Origin: Carallia brachiata
Taxonomy: Eukaryota; Streptophyta; Magnoliopsida; Malpighiales; Rhizophoraceae
NCBI GenBank assembly: GCA_021464245.1
Contig: JADCRB010000066.1
Coordinates: forward strand, 4,917,360 to 4,981,359
Length of the DNA: 64,000 bases
Reading direction: 5' to 3'
Of the stretch, positions 1 to 12,460 are shown piece by piece (positions within the stretch are counted from its first letter, which is position 1; each line of letters begins with the position of its first letter). The notes under the pieces are model-generated. The model made no database searches. It was not told the origin of the DNA and was given only the letters and a program-made list of their open reading frames with translations. A program made the position numbers and the translations under genes.

Positions 1-3000
1 ATACTACTTGCTCGCACGAATATAAAAGGCGAGACGATAACAACATTGCATGCACCCTACCTGCACGAGTATGAAAGACGAGACGACAATAACAACAAAA
101 CCAGACTCCTTACCTGCACAAGAATAAAGGAGAGACAACAACAACAACCAAAGCAAACTCGTTGCCTGCAAGAGTATAAAAGGCAAAAAGTATAATAACA
201 AAAGTATGCTCATTGCCCACACGAGTATAAAAGGTGAGACGGCAAGAACGACAAAATTAGACTCCTTGCCCATAAGAGTATAAAAGGCGAGACAACAACC
301 ACAACAGAAATAGACTCCTTGCCCGCAAGAGTATAAAAGGCAAAAAGTACAAAAAACAGAAGTATACTCCTTGCCCACACAATTATAAAAGCCAAGACAG
401 CAACAACATCAAAAGTCGACTCCTAGCCTACAAGAATATAAAAGGCGAAAAATATCAAAACAAAAGCATACTCCTTGCCCACACGACTATAAAAGTCGAG
501 ACGATGATAACAACAAAGCAAGCTCTTAGCCCATGTGAGTATAAAAAGTGAGACACCAACCACAAAGCATATTGTTTGCCCGCGTGAGTATAAGAGGCAA
601 GACGACAACAACAAAGCGTACTCTTTGTCCGCATTAGTACAAAAAGCGAGACGGCAACAACAAAGCATGCTCCTTGCTCACACGAGCATAAAAGGCAAGA
701 CGACAATACCCACCCAAGCATACTCTTTGCCCACATGAGCATGAAAGGCAAGACGACAACAACAACAAAAGCATACTCTTTGCCCGCACGAGAATAAAAG
801 GCGAAATGACGACAGCAAAGCAAACTCCTAGCCCGTGCGTGTATAAAAGTCGAGACATCAACAACAACAAAGGTAAACTCCTTGCCCTCAAGCGTATGAA
901 AGGCATAAAGTACAACAACAAAAGTATGCTCCTTGCCAGAGCGAGTACAAAAAGCGAGATGGTAACAACAACAAAGCTGACAGCAACAACAATAAAAGTA
1001 GTCTCCTTGCTCGCAAGAGTATAAAAAGTGAGACGACAGCAACAAAGCATACTCCTTGAACGCACGAGTATAAATGGGTAGACGGCAACAACGGCAACAA
1101 CAATGCATGCTAATTGCCTGCACGAGTGTAACAGGTCAGAGGCAATGTTATAAGAAAGCTAAAGTCCTTGCTCGTATGAGTATAAAAGATGAGACGACAA
1201 TAACAACAAAAGTGTACTCCCTGCCTACACAAGTATAAAAGGCAGGACGGCAACAACAATTTATACTCCTTGCTTATATGAGTATAAAAGGTAAGGTGAC
1301 AACAACAACAAAACTAGACCTCTCGCCCGCACAAGTGTAAAAGGTGAGACAACAACAACAAGAAAAGTAGAGTCCTTGCCTGCAAGAGCATAAAAGACGA
1401 ATAGTTCAGCAGCAAAAGTATACTCCTTGCATGTGCGAGCATGAAAAATGTGACGGCAACTGTAGCAAAGCAAACTCCTAGCCCGCTCGAGTGTATAAGG
1501 CGAGACGGCAATAACAACAAAAGGAAAAAGCCGGCCACTGCAACAACAAATGTATACACCTTGCCACCCCAAGTATAAAAGGCAAGATGACAATAACAAA
1601 ACTAGTCTCCTTTCTTGCACGAGAATAAAAGCCGAGATAGCAAGAACGACAAAAGTAGACTCCTTCCCTGGAAGAATATAAAGGGCAAAAAGTGCAAAAA
1701 TAAAAGTATGCACCTTCCCAGCACGAGTATAAAAGGCGATACGGTAACTACAACAAAGCAGATGCTTAGCCCTCACGAATATAATAGGCAAGACGACAAC
1801 AACAACAAAAGCAAATTCTTTCCCCACAAGAGTATAAAAGGCGACAAGTACAACAACAAAAGTATACTCCTCGCACGCCTGAGTATAAAAGGCGAGATGG
1901 CAACAATGAAGCATACTCCTTACCCACACGACTATAAAAGGCGAGACGGTAACAAAAAAAAACATGGTGCTTGCCCGCACGTGTGTAAAAGGCACGACGA
2001 CAAGAATAACAAACCTAGACTCCTTGCCTCTATGAGTATAAAAGGGAAGACGGCAACAACAACAAAAGCATACTCCTAGCCCACACGAGTATGAAAGGTG
2101 AGACGGTAACAACAACAAAAGTAGACTCTTTGTCTACAAGAGTATAAAAGGTAGAAAGTACAATAACAAGAGTATATTCCTTGCCTGTACGAGTAGACAT
2201 GGTGAGACGGTGACAACAGCAAAGTAGACGTGTCACCCTCATGAGTATAAAGGGTGAGATGGCAACAATGAAGTATGCTCCTACCTGAACGACCATGAAA
2301 GGCGAGACAGGAAGAACAAAGCATGCTACTTGCCTGTATGAGTTCAAAATGCAAGATGACAACAACAACAAACCTAGACTCCTTGTCGTACAAGTATAAA
2401 AGGCAAGATGGCAATAGCAACAAAAGCAAACTCTTTGCTCGCAAGAGCATAAAAGGTGAACAGTACAACAGAAGTATGCTCCTTACCCACACGAGTATAA
2501 AAGGCGAGACGTTAGTAACAACAAAACTAGACTCCTTGCCCCCAATAGTATAAAAGGCAAAAAGTACAATAATGAAAGTATACTCTTTGCCCACATGAGT
2601 ACAAAAGACGAGATGGCAACAACAAGAAAACTAGACTACTTGCCCACAGGAGTGTAAAAAGTGACAAGTATAGCAACAAAATGCTCCTAGCTCGCTTGAG
2701 TATAAAAATGAGATGGCAACAGCAAACATTATACCTTACCCGCATGAGTATAAAAGGTCAGACATCATCAACAAAACATGCTGCTTGCCCACACAAGTAC
2801 AAAAGGCTAGCCAGCAACAACAATAGAACCAGACTCCTTACCCGTACGAGTTTAAAAAGCGAGACAATAACAACAACAACAAAGGCATACTCCTTACCCG
2901 CAAGAGTATAAAAGGCAAGATGATAACAACAATGCATACTCCTTGCCTTCACGAGCGTAGAAGGCGAGACAGCAACAACAAAGCTTACTCCTTGCCTGCA

Positions 3001-6000
3001 TGAGTATAAAAGGGAAGACGGCAACTGCAAAACATACTCCTTGTCTGCAACGGTATAAAAAGTGAGAAGGCAACAACAGCAAAGTATACCTCTCACCTGC
3101 ACAAGTATAAAAAGTAAGATGGCAACAACAACAAAAGTAGACTTGTTAACTGCAAGAGTATAAAAGGCAACAAGTGCAACAACTAAAGTATACTCCTCGC
3201 CCCGCCGAGTATAAAAGACGAGACGGCAACAACAACAAAGCCAGGCTTTTTGCCCTCATGAGTATAAAGGGCAAGACGACGACAACAGTAAAAGTAGACT
3301 CCCTAACCAGAAGAATATAAAATGCGAATAGCACTAAAACAAATGTATACTCCTTGCTCGCTCGAGTATAAAAGGTGAGACTGTAATAATAACAAAGCAA
3401 ACTCCTAATCTGCACAAGTATAAGAGGCGAGACGGCAACAACAACAAAAGTGGACTCCTTGCCCAAAAGAAAAGGTGAAAAGTACAACAAAAAAAGCATA
3501 CTCCTTACCTGCACTAGTACAAAAGGTGAGACAACAACAACAACAAAACTAGATTCCTTACTTACACGGGTATAAAGGGCGAGACTCTAATAACAATAAA
3601 AGTAGACTCTTTACCCGCAAGAGTATAAAAGGCTAAAAGTGCAACAAGAAAAGTATACTCCTTGCCCGCACGAGTATAATAGACTGGACGACAACAACAG
3701 CAATACCAGAGTCCTTTCCCGTAAGAGTATAAAAGGCAAAAAGTACAACAACAAAAGTATACTCCTTGCCTGAACGAGTATAAGTGGCGAGACGACAACA
3801 ACAACAAAATTAGACTTCATATCTATACGAGTATAAAAGACAGGAGAGCAACAACAACAAAAGCAAACTCCTTGCCTGCAAGAGTATAAGAGGCAAAAAT
3901 CACAACAACTAAAGTATACTCCTTACCCGCACAGGTAAAAATGGCAAAACGATGATAACAGTGAAGCAAACTTCTAGCCCGCACGAGTATAAATGGCGAG
4001 ACGGCAACAACAATAAAAGTAGACTCCTTACTTGCAAGAGGATAAAAGGTGAGACAGTAGCAACAAAGCATACTCGTTGCCCGTACGAGTATAATAGGCA
4101 AGATGGCAACAAGAAAGCGTGCTGCTTGCCAACATGAGCATAAAAGTTGAGACGGTAACAACAACAAAATCGGACTTCTTACCTGAACGAGCACAAAAGG
4201 CGAGACGGCAACAACAACAAAAGCATACTTCATGCTCAAACGAGTATAAACGGCGAGAAGACAACAACAAATCAGATGCCTAGCCCTTGCTAGTATAAAT
4301 GGTGAGACAACAACAACAACAACAATAGCAGACTCCTTGGCCGCAAGAGTATAAAAGGTGAGACGACAATAACAAAGCATACTCCTTACCTGAATGACTA
4401 TAAAAGCCAAGAAAACAACAACAAAGTATTATGCTTGCCCACACGAGTATAAAAGGCAACACAACAACAACAAAGCATGTTGCTTGCCCGCACGAGCATA
4501 AAAGGCGACACATCAACAACAACAAAGGCATACACCTTGCCCATAAGACTATAAAAGACGAGACGACTATAAAAAAGCATACTCCTTGCTCGCACTACTA
4601 TAAAAGGCAAGACGACAACAACAAAGCATGCTACTTGCCCGCACGAGTATAAAAGGTGAGACGACAACAACAACGAACCCAGACTCTTTACCCGTACAAG
4701 TATAAAAAGCCAAAACAACAACAACAAAAAAAGCATATTCCCTGCCCACATAAGCTTGAAAGGTGAGGCAGCAACAGCAAAGCATACTCCTTGCCCGCAA
4801 GAGTATAAAAGGCCACACAACCACAACAACAAAGCATACTCTCTGCCTGCATGAGTGTAAAAGGTGAGACGGCAATAGCAAAGCATACTCCTTGCCCGCA
4901 TGAGTATAAAAGGCGAGAACAAAGCAGACTCTTTACCCTCACGAATATAAAAGGCGAGACGACAACTACACCAAAACTAGACTCCTTGCCCGTACGAGCA
5001 TAAAGGGCTAGACGGCAACGAGAACAAAAGCATACTCCTTGCTCGCACAAGTATAAAAGGCGAGATGGCTGCAACAGCAACGCAGACTTCTAGCCGCACG
5101 AGTATAAAAGGCGAGGCAGAAACAACAGCAAAAGTAAACTCCTTGCCCGCAAGAATACAAGAGGAAAAAAAGTACAAAAATAAAAGTATACTCCTTGCTC
5201 GTTCGAGTGTAAAAGGTGAGATGGTAATTACAACAAAAGCAGACTCCTTGCCCGTAAGAGTATAAAAGGCGAGACGACGACAACAAAGCACACCCCTTAC
5301 TTGCACAAGTACAAAAGGCGAGACGGCAACAACAAAGCATGTTGCTTGTCGCACGAGTATAAAAGGAGAGATAGTAACAACAACAAAACCAGACTACTTA
5401 CCCATATGAGTTTAAAAGACGAAAAGTACAACAACAAAAGTACACTCCTTACCCGCATGAGTATAAAAGGCGAGACAACAACAACAACAAAAGCAGACTT
5501 CTTAGCTGCACGAGTATAAAAAGCAAGATGGCAACAATAACAAAAGAAGACTCCTTGCCTGCAAGAATATAAATGGTGAAAAGTACAACAACAAAAGTAT
5601 ACTCCTTGCGAGCATGAGTATAAAAGGTGAGACTGCACCAACAGCAAAGCGGATTCCTAACTTGCACGAGTATAAAAAGCGAGATGACGACAATAGCAAA
5701 AGCATAGACTTTGCCCACAAGAGTTAAAAAGGAGACAAGTTCAACAATAAAACAAGACCCCTTGCCCGCACGAGCATGGAAGGTGAGATGGCAACAGCAG
5801 CAAAAGTAGACTCTTTCCCTGCAAGAGTATAAAAGGTAAAAAGTACATTAACAAAAGCATACTCCTTGCCCGCATGAGTATAAAAGGCAAGATGGAAACA
5901 ACAACAAAACCTAACTCCTTACCTGCAGGAGTTTAAAAGGCGAAAAATACAATAACTAAAGTGTACTCCTTGCCCGCACAAGTATAAAAGGGGAGATAGC

Positions 6001-6884
6001 AACAACAACAAAAATAGATTCCTTACCTGCACGAATATAAAAGGCAAGAAGCCAACAACAACAAAAGTAGACTCCTTGCTCGTAAGAATATCCAGACTCC
6101 TAGCCTGCACGAGTATAAAAGGCTAGATGGCACCAACAACAAAGGCAGACTCCTTGTCCACAAGAGTATAAAAGGCGAGACGGCAACAACAAAGGATACA
6201 CTTTGCTCGCACAAGTGTAAAAGGCGAGAAGGCAACAAAAAAGCATGCTCTTTGTCCGCACGAGTAAACAAGATGAGACAGTAACAACAACAAAAATCGG
6301 ATTCCTTACCCGAACGAGTTTAAAAAGCAAGACAACAACAACAATAAAAGCATACTCCTTGCCCACACAAGTATAAAAGGCGAGATGGCAACAGCAAAAC
6401 ATACTTCTTGTCTACTTTTTGCTGCATGAGTATAAAAGGTGAGACGACAACTACAAAAGAACCAAACTCCTCACCCATACGAGTATAAAAAGCAAGACAA
6501 CAATAACAATTGCGTACTCTTTCCTTGCAGGAGTATAAAAGGTGGGACGGCAACAACAAGGCATACTCCTTCCCTGCAAGAGTATAAAAGGTGAGTCAAC
6601 AACAACAAAGCACACTGCTTGCTCGCACAATTGTAAATGGCGAGAAGGCAACAAAAAAGCATGCTCCTTGCCCTCACGAGTATAAATGGCAAGACAGCAA
6701 CAACAAACCATACTTCTTGCTCGCACTAGCATAGAAAGTGATGCGGTAGCAAGAAATCATGCTCCTTGCCCGCACGAGTATAAAAACGTGACAATAACAA
6801 CAACAAACGCAGACTTGTTGCTCGTAGGAGAATAAAGGGCCATATGGCAATAACAAAGCATACTCTTTGCCTGAATGAGTTTGA
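1..6884 (+). repeat. Minisatellite array, forward block (about 53-bp unit)
   Basis: Roughly 125-130 head-to-tail units of about 47-60 bp. Each unit reads approximately CTCCTTGCCCGCAC, then GAGTATAAAAGGCGAGAC, then GGCAACAACAACAAAAGCA. Length varies mostly through the number of CAA triplets. A second unit type has CAAGAG instead of CACGAG and GGCAAAAAGTAC instead of GGCGAGAC. The same unit occurs in short arrays inside the Tat-family modules further right, always next to their 3' region, so this block is most simply an expanded copy of that internal array. The window begins inside it, so its left end is unknown. Long open frames here are by-products of a stop-poor repeat and are not genes. Confidence 0.95.
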
Positions 6885-6908
6885 ATACTCGTGCGAGCAA
6901 AGAGTATG
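6859..6908. repeat. Head-to-head junction of the minisatellite, with inverted repeat
   Basis: The array changes orientation here. CATACTCTTTGC (6859-6870) and GCAAAGAGTATG (6897-6908) are perfect 12-bp inverted repeats around a 26-base centre that still holds part of a unit. To the left units read TATAAAAGG on the plus strand; to the right they read CCTTTTATA. Confidence 0.9.
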
Positions 6909-8735
6909 CTTATGTTGTTGTTGCCGTCTCGCCTTTTATACTCATACGAGGATGTAGTCTGGTTTTGTTGTTGTTACTTTCATGCCTTTTATACACGTGT
7001 TGGTATGGAGTATACTTTTGTTGTTGCATTTTTTTTCCTTTTATACTCTTGCGGCTAGAAGTCTACATCTGTTGTTGTTGTTGTTTCACCTTTTATACTC
7101 GTTTAGGCAAGAAGTATACTTTTATTGTTGTACTTTTTTCCTTTTGTATTCTTGCAGGTATGGAGTCTACTTTCGCTGTTGTTACCGTCTCGACTTTTAC
7201 TTGTGCAGGTAAGGAGTCTGGTTTTGCTGTTGTTACTATCTCGCCTGTTATACTTGGGCAGGCAAGGAGTACACTTTTGTTGCTGTACTTGTTACCTTTT
7301 ATATTATTGTGGGCAAGGAGTCTGCTTTAGTTGTTGTTGTTGTCATGCCTTTTATACTCCTGCAGGCTAGCTGTTGTTGTTGGCTCGCCTTTTTTACTCG
7401 TGCGGACAAGGAGTATGCATTTACTGTTGCTGTCATCTCGCCTTTTATACATGTATGGGCAAGGAGTTTGTTTTTGTTTTAGTTGCCATCTTGACTTTTG
7501 TACTCGTGCGGCCAAGGAGTGTGCTTTGTTGTTGCCATCTCGCCTTTCATACTCGCGTGTGTAAGAGTATGCTTTGTCGTTGCCTTCTCGCCTTTCATAC
7601 TCTTGTGGATAAGAATATACTTTTGTTGTTGCCATTTTTGCCTTTTATATTCTTGCAAGTAAGGAGTCTGCTTTTGTTGTTGTTGCTGTGTCACCTTTTA
7701 TACTTTTGCGAGCAAGGAGTTAGGTCTTGTTGTTCTTGCCATCTCACCTTTCATACTCATGTGGGCAAGGAGTAAACTTTTGTTGCTGTCCGTTTCGCCG
7801 TTTATGCTCTTGCAGCAAGAAGTCTGCTTTTGTTTTTATTATTGTCGCGCCTTTTATACTCATGGGGGCCAAGTGCCTAGTTTTGATGTTGTTGCCGTCT
7901 TGACTTTTAAACTCTTGCAGGCAAGGAGTATGCTTGCCTGTTGTTGTCTTGCCTTTTATACTCGTGCAGGCAGGGAGTATGCTTTTGTTGTTGTTTTCGT
8001 CATCTCGCCTTTTATAATCGTACGGGCAAAGAGACAAGTATTATTGTTGCTGCCGTCTCGTCTTTTTTACTCCTGCAGGCAAGCATCATGATTTCTTGTT
8101 GCCGTCTCAGCTTTTATGCTCGTGCGGCCAAGGAGTGTGCTTTGTCGTTGCCATCTCGCTTTTTATACTCATGCGTGTAAAGAGTATACTTTGTCATTGC
8201 CTTCTCGCCTTTTATACTCTTGTGGGTAAGGAATATACTTTTGTTGATGCCCTTTTCGCCTTTTATATTCTTGCCAGTAAGGAGTCTGCTTTTGTTGTTG
8301 TTGCTGTCTCACCTTTTATACTTTGGCAGGCAAGGAGTCTGGTCTTGTTGTTGTTGCCGTCTTGCCTTTCATACTCGTGTGAGCAAGAAGCATACTTTTG
8401 TTGTTGTCCGTTTCGTCGTTTATGCTCTTGCGGTAAGGAGTCTATTTTTGTTTTTGTTGTTGTCTCGCCTTTTATACTCATGGGGGCGAGGAGTCTGGTT
8501 TTGTTGTTGTTGTCGTCTCGACTTTTATACTCGTGCAGGCAAGGAGTATACTTGGTTGTTGCTATCTCACCTTTTATACTCCTACGAGTAGGGAGTATGC
8601 TTTTGTTGTTGTCGTCATCTCGCCTTTTATACTAGTATGGGCAAAGAGTCTGGTTTTGTTGTTGCTGTCGTCTTGCCTTTTTTACTCCTGTAGGCAAGCA
8701 GCATGATTTGTTGTTGTCGTCTCGCCTTTTATACT
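6885..8735 (-). repeat. Minisatellite array, inverted block
   Basis: About 35 units of the same repeat, now on the minus strand (TTGTTGTTGCCGTCTCGCC, then TTTTATACTCGTGCGGGC on plus). It stops abruptly at TTTTATACT, where chromovirus LTR sequence begins. This orientation matches the minus-strand Tat element whose integrase resumes at 13430, so the block may be that element's own 3' array, cut off from it by the chromovirus. Confidence 0.93.
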
Positions 8736-9058
8736 AATCACTCGAGAATCCACCTTAAAAGAAACGAGAATCCACTCGAGAGAAAGTTGTCTGTAATCAA
8801 TATTTAATTGCATAAACTAGTATGAAAAATAACAATGTCATAAGCTCTATTTATAGAGCTTAACAGATAAATCTTAAACAGAAATGAATAACTGCTAACT
8901 AATAATTATAAAAATAACTGAAAAATAAACACGTAATTAATACATCCTAAATAAGATAAAATCTAATAATTGAATAACAAATCCTATCCTATGTGGATTG
9001 AGACTTTTAGAATTTCTTCCGGGAGAAGAAATCCTTATTAACAACTGCAGCTGTATCA
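8736..9058 (-). repeat. Chromovirus 3' LTR
   Basis: On the minus strand it begins TGATACAGCTGC at 9058, directly after the polypurine tract. The exact end is uncertain: a CA-ending boundary at 8788 (ATTACAGACA on minus) is possible, with 8736-8787 holding two copies of a CGAGAATCCAC motif. It contains a palindromic TATA box. No partner LTR is in the window, so age cannot be estimated. Confidence 0.7.
8841..8862 (-). promoter_or_regulatory. TATA box inside a perfect palindrome (chromovirus LTR)
   Basis: Arms TAAGCTCTAT and ATAGAGCTTA are perfect 10-bp inverted repeats around TT. On the minus strand this gives CTATAAATAG, a textbook plant TATA box, about 200 bases into the LTR where the U3/R boundary is expected. 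Confidence 0.65.
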
Positions 9059-9396
9059 TTCCCCTCCGGTTGAAATGAACTCGACTCCGTCGAGGAAGAT
9101 GCCAAGTAAGCATCAACTAACTCAGAATCCATCAATCGAAGATCAGTCTAAGGAACCCAAGTAGCATCAGAGGCAGGGCAACCTTTCCACTGGACAAGGA
9201 AGCTTCGAAATCCTCTATGAGAAGAAGTAAAATACACATTGTCTAGGATAGTCTCGATATCCTCAGCACGTGTAGCAAAAGTAGGCGCCTTTGGCACAGC
9301 AGTACCTGCAGAGAGACTAGAAGGCAAAAATAGAGGTTCGAAGGTGCCTCGGTGAGGTATCAAATCCTCTATATTAAAAATAGGACTAATATTCAA
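9010..9396 (-). pseudogene. Chromovirus integrase C-terminus with chromodomain (broken)
   Basis: The minus-strand frame shows FNIEDL, the usual end of the integrase C-terminal region, then a linker, then a chromodomain: DIETILDN, FRSFLVQWKG and the aromatic-rich ending ASDATWVP. In this class the chromodomain is fused to integrase and is thought to steer insertion to particular chromatin marks. One stop follows TWVP at about 9147. Beyond it the same frame still reads TDLRLMDSELVDAYL, the normal continuation, and passes through the polypurine tract into the LTR, so the ancestral pol ended inside the LTR. Identification is firm; function is lost. Confidence 0.88.
9059..9069 (-). other. Polypurine tract of the chromovirus
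   Basis: On the minus strand CCGGAGGGGAA lies immediately before the LTR start TGATACAG. This is the expected position and composition for the plus-strand primer. The degenerate pol frame runs through it. Confidence 0.7.
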
Positions 9397-10290
9397 GTCA
9401 GCTGGTAAATCAAGTAAATATGCATTAAGTCCAAGTTTTTCAATGATGAAAATGGGCCAATAGCTCGGGCTTGTAACTTTTTGGGCTTATTTTAGGGAAT
9501 CACTTAGGACGAATGTGAATTATGACAAATTCACCCACATAAAATTGTTTATCTCAACGATGCACATTAACAACCAGTTTATAATCAACATTACTTAAAG
9601 CAATCTTGCGCCTATTCTCAGCATGCAAGTTTTGAATGTGTGTGGCAAAGTTTTCAGCAGGCTTAGAAGATCGAAGATCAGGAAGAAGAGGAACAATGTC
9701 AGCAGGTGTGCGACGGGGATAACACCATGGACAATTTCAAAAGGACTCTTACCAGTGGAACAATTAATAGAATTATTGTAGGCAAACTCAGCCATTGGTA
9801 AAATCAAGTCCCAATTGCCTTGTTTTTCACCCACTAGACACCTAAGTATGTCTCCCAAACTTTTGTTAACTACCTCAGTTTGACCATTTGTTTAAGGATA
9901 AAATGCAGATGAAAATTTAAAAAAAGTCCCAAACAATTTCCAAAGTGTTTTCCAAAAATAACTTACAAATTTAACATTCTTGTCACACACAATGGAAACA
10001 GGCAAACCATGCAATTTAACAACTTCTTTGAAAAATAACTTTGCAATATGAGATACATCAATAGACTTATTACATGGAATAAAATGAGCTATTTTTTAAA
10101 ATCCATCCACAACCACAAGAGTGCAATCATTACCACGAACAGTCCTAGGCAAACCAAGCACAAAATCCATACTAACATCACGCCCAAGGTGTATGTGGAA
10201 CAGGAAGTGGTGTGTACAAACCAATGTTATGCTTTTTACCTTTAGCAACTTGACAAGTACGACACTACAACACAATTCTCGACACATCTC
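9397..10290 (-). pseudogene. Chromovirus integrase catalytic core (broken)
   Basis: All three catalytic positions of the DDE integrase fold can be seen on the minus strand. The first Asp is in CTLVVVDGF (about 10100), the second in IVCDKNVKF (about 9985), and the Glu in TNGQTEVVN (about 9875). WDLILPMAEFAYNNS and GKSPFEIVHG follow at 9720-9830. A stop before TNGQTE and frame changes near 9700 inactivate it. The core joins DNA to the target during insertion. The neighbouring zinc-binding domain lies just upstream on the same strand. Confidence 0.88.
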
Positions 10291-10681
10291 TCTTCAAGAA
10301 AGGCCAGTAAAACCTATCATCAACAAGTGCAATGGTCTTGTCCCTTCTTAAGTGACCAACTAATTTACCAGCATGCATTTCCCAAACTAAAAAGTCACAC
10401 AATGATGTACATGGAATGTACAACTTGTTAGCTCTAAACAAAAATCCATCATACATAATAAAGTCAACATAGTCCCTACGATTTCTTTCACTAACATATT
10501 GGAATATAAGACCAAAATCAGGACAAGTAGGGTACTTATCATGCAATCTCTCAAAACCTACAACATGAGCATGCAACTCTTGAAGAACACACACAACTTG
10601 ACTCAGAGCATCAGCAACTTTGTTTTCCATACCACAACAATGTTTAAGCACAAAAAGAATACTCATTAAGAAATTCAACAT
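10265..10681 (-). pseudogene. Chromovirus RNase H end and integrase zinc-binding domain
   Basis: A 138-codon open stretch, the longest intact piece of this pol. It starts with the RNase H tail (HCCGMENKVADALSQ, with the conserved A-D-A-L). It continues through a connection of about 60 residues to an integrase N-terminal H-H-C-C domain: MHAGKLVGHLRRDKT, then FYWPFLKRDV. The first Cys of the pair falls beyond the frame end. The continuous frame marks it as one of the better preserved segments. Confidence 0.88.
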
Positions 10682-11990
10682 TTAGCATGCGTAGCATTCA
10701 ATTTCTTTTGAGAATTCAAATAACGCAAAGCTTGATGGTCAGAAAACAAAAAAAACTCCTTAGGAAGCAAATAGTACCTCCAATGATGCAAAGACTAAAC
10801 AACAACATAAAACTCCTTATCATATTTATAGTACTTTTGCTTCACTTCATTGCTTTTTTTGCTGAAAAAGGCAATGGGGTGTCCTTCCTGACTCAGCAGT
10901 CCTCCAATGCTAATTCCCAAAGTATCACAAGCAACTTCAAAGAACTTGCTGAAGTCGAGATGACTCAGAACGGGAGCTTCACTAATTTGCTTTTTGATGT
11001 CTTTGAAAGCTATGGAAGGTTTATTAAACCACTAAAATTCTCTTTTTTCAAGCAATCAGTGATAGGGGCCGTAATGGTACTGAATCCCCTAATGAACCTC
11101 CTAGAAACAGGCTAAACCATAGAATCTGTGAGCTTCAGTAAGAGATTTAGGCTCAGGCCACTCTTGAATTGTCGAACCTTTCCAGGATCTGCAACAATAG
11201 CACAAGCAGAAACAATAAATCCTAAGAATAACACCTATGACTGCAAGAATGTACACTTTTTAAGATTAGCAAACAGTTTAGCTTTCCTAAGAGTAAGGAA
11301 AACTAATTGCAGGTGATCCAAGTGTTTTTCTTGGACTTACTGTAGACAAGGATGTCATCAGAGTAGACCACTAGAAACCGATTTATGAATGACTTTAGGA
11401 CATGAGTCATAACCCTCATAAATGTACTGAGAGCATTTGACAACCCAAAGGCATGACCAGCCACTCATATAACCCATCCTGCGTCTTAAATGCAGTCTTC
11501 CACTCATCCCTAGGCCGAATGCGTATCTGATGATACCCACTACGAAGGTCTATTTTGGAATACCAACTAGAACCAACTAGCATATCCAACATATCCTCTA
11601 GCCTAGGAATGGGAAATCAGTACTTGATAGTGATCTTGTTAATAGGCCGACTATCAACACACATCCTCCATGAACCATCTTTTTTAGGGGTCAACAAAGC
11701 AGGTTCAACATAAGGACTAAGACTATGTCGTACAAAGCCCTTAGACAGTAATGCCTCTACTTACCTATTCAACTCTTCACGTTCCTTTGGATTCATCCTA
11801 TAATGAGGAAGATTAGCTAACTGTGAACTAGGAACTAAATCAATGGCATGCTGTATGTCCTGCATAGTTGGGAGCTCAAAGGGAAGGTCATGAGGCATAA
11901 CATCCACAACTTCCTCTTGCAATTTATCAAACGCAGGAGCAAGAACAGCTAGAGGTGTGCTCGACTGTGGACTGAGTTCTCTAAAAACAA
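10682..11990 (-). pseudogene. Chromovirus reverse transcriptase and RNase H (broken)
   Basis: Reading the minus strand across several frames gives [15 protein letters not shown] (about 11540), EWKTAFKT, then the active-site box as YSDD (about 11365), a variant of YxDD. Near 10730 DHQALRYLNSQKKLNA belongs to RNase H. At least two frameshifts and several stops interrupt it. The enzyme would copy element RNA into DNA and degrade the RNA. Plus-strand open frames over the same interval are antisense shadows. Confidence 0.82.
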
Positions 11991-11994
11991 CAAC

Positions 11995-12460
11995 TATTAA
12001 TTAGTCATTATTCCCTAACTCCCTTTTAAAGGCCTTATAATCCAAAATGTGAAGGCCTTTATTGGTAGAAACAGGGAGAAGAGATTTGGGTTTCGACCTG
12101 GTGTCCTTAACAGAGGGCTTAGCTGGGTTTAGGATGATGTTCTTACCTTCATACATGAAGACATAAGTATTCTCCCGACCATGATTGGTCACATTAAGGT
12201 CATAGAGCCAAGGACAACCTAGGAGAATATGAGCCATATCTATGGGCAGAACATCACAATAAATCTTGTCCTTATAGTCACCTAGTTGAATGGGCACTAA
12301 GCACCCTTATGTGATTGGTAAGGTGGTTTTATTCACCCAAGCTACATGCAATGGTTGTGGATGTGTTCTAACTTAAGGTTCAACCATAAAAGGGTAGACT
12401 TCGCAACAACATTTGTGGTACTCCCTCCATCGATAACTAGCTTACAACTACGATCTCCAG
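11995..12460 (-). pseudogene. Chromovirus aspartic protease (broken)
   Basis: The active-site loop reads KLVIDGGSTTNVV at about 12412-12445; plant chromoviruses commonly have IDGGS here instead of DTG/DSG. Downstream, an open stretch of 98 codons (12001-12297) carries the second half of the fold: VLPIDMAHILLGCPWLYDL followed by NHGRENTYVFMYEG. A break between the two parts (12298-12410) inactivates it. The enzyme would process the Gag-Pol polyprotein. Confidence 0.85.

Noticed and set aside
455..2118. Long minus-strand open frames (222 and 285 codons) in the satellite
   Set aside because: They follow the repeat (Leu/Val/Ser/Tyr-rich, same wording in every unit); stops are rare because the unit is stop-poor on that strand. 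No homology-like motif.
1..8735. CRISPR-like array
   Set aside because: Units are contiguous and homologous along their whole length; there are no unique spacers, and the context is plant retroelements.
10687..11115. 142-codon plus-strand open frame
   Set aside because: Antisense to the chromovirus reverse transcriptase/RNase H, whose motifs read on the minus strand.
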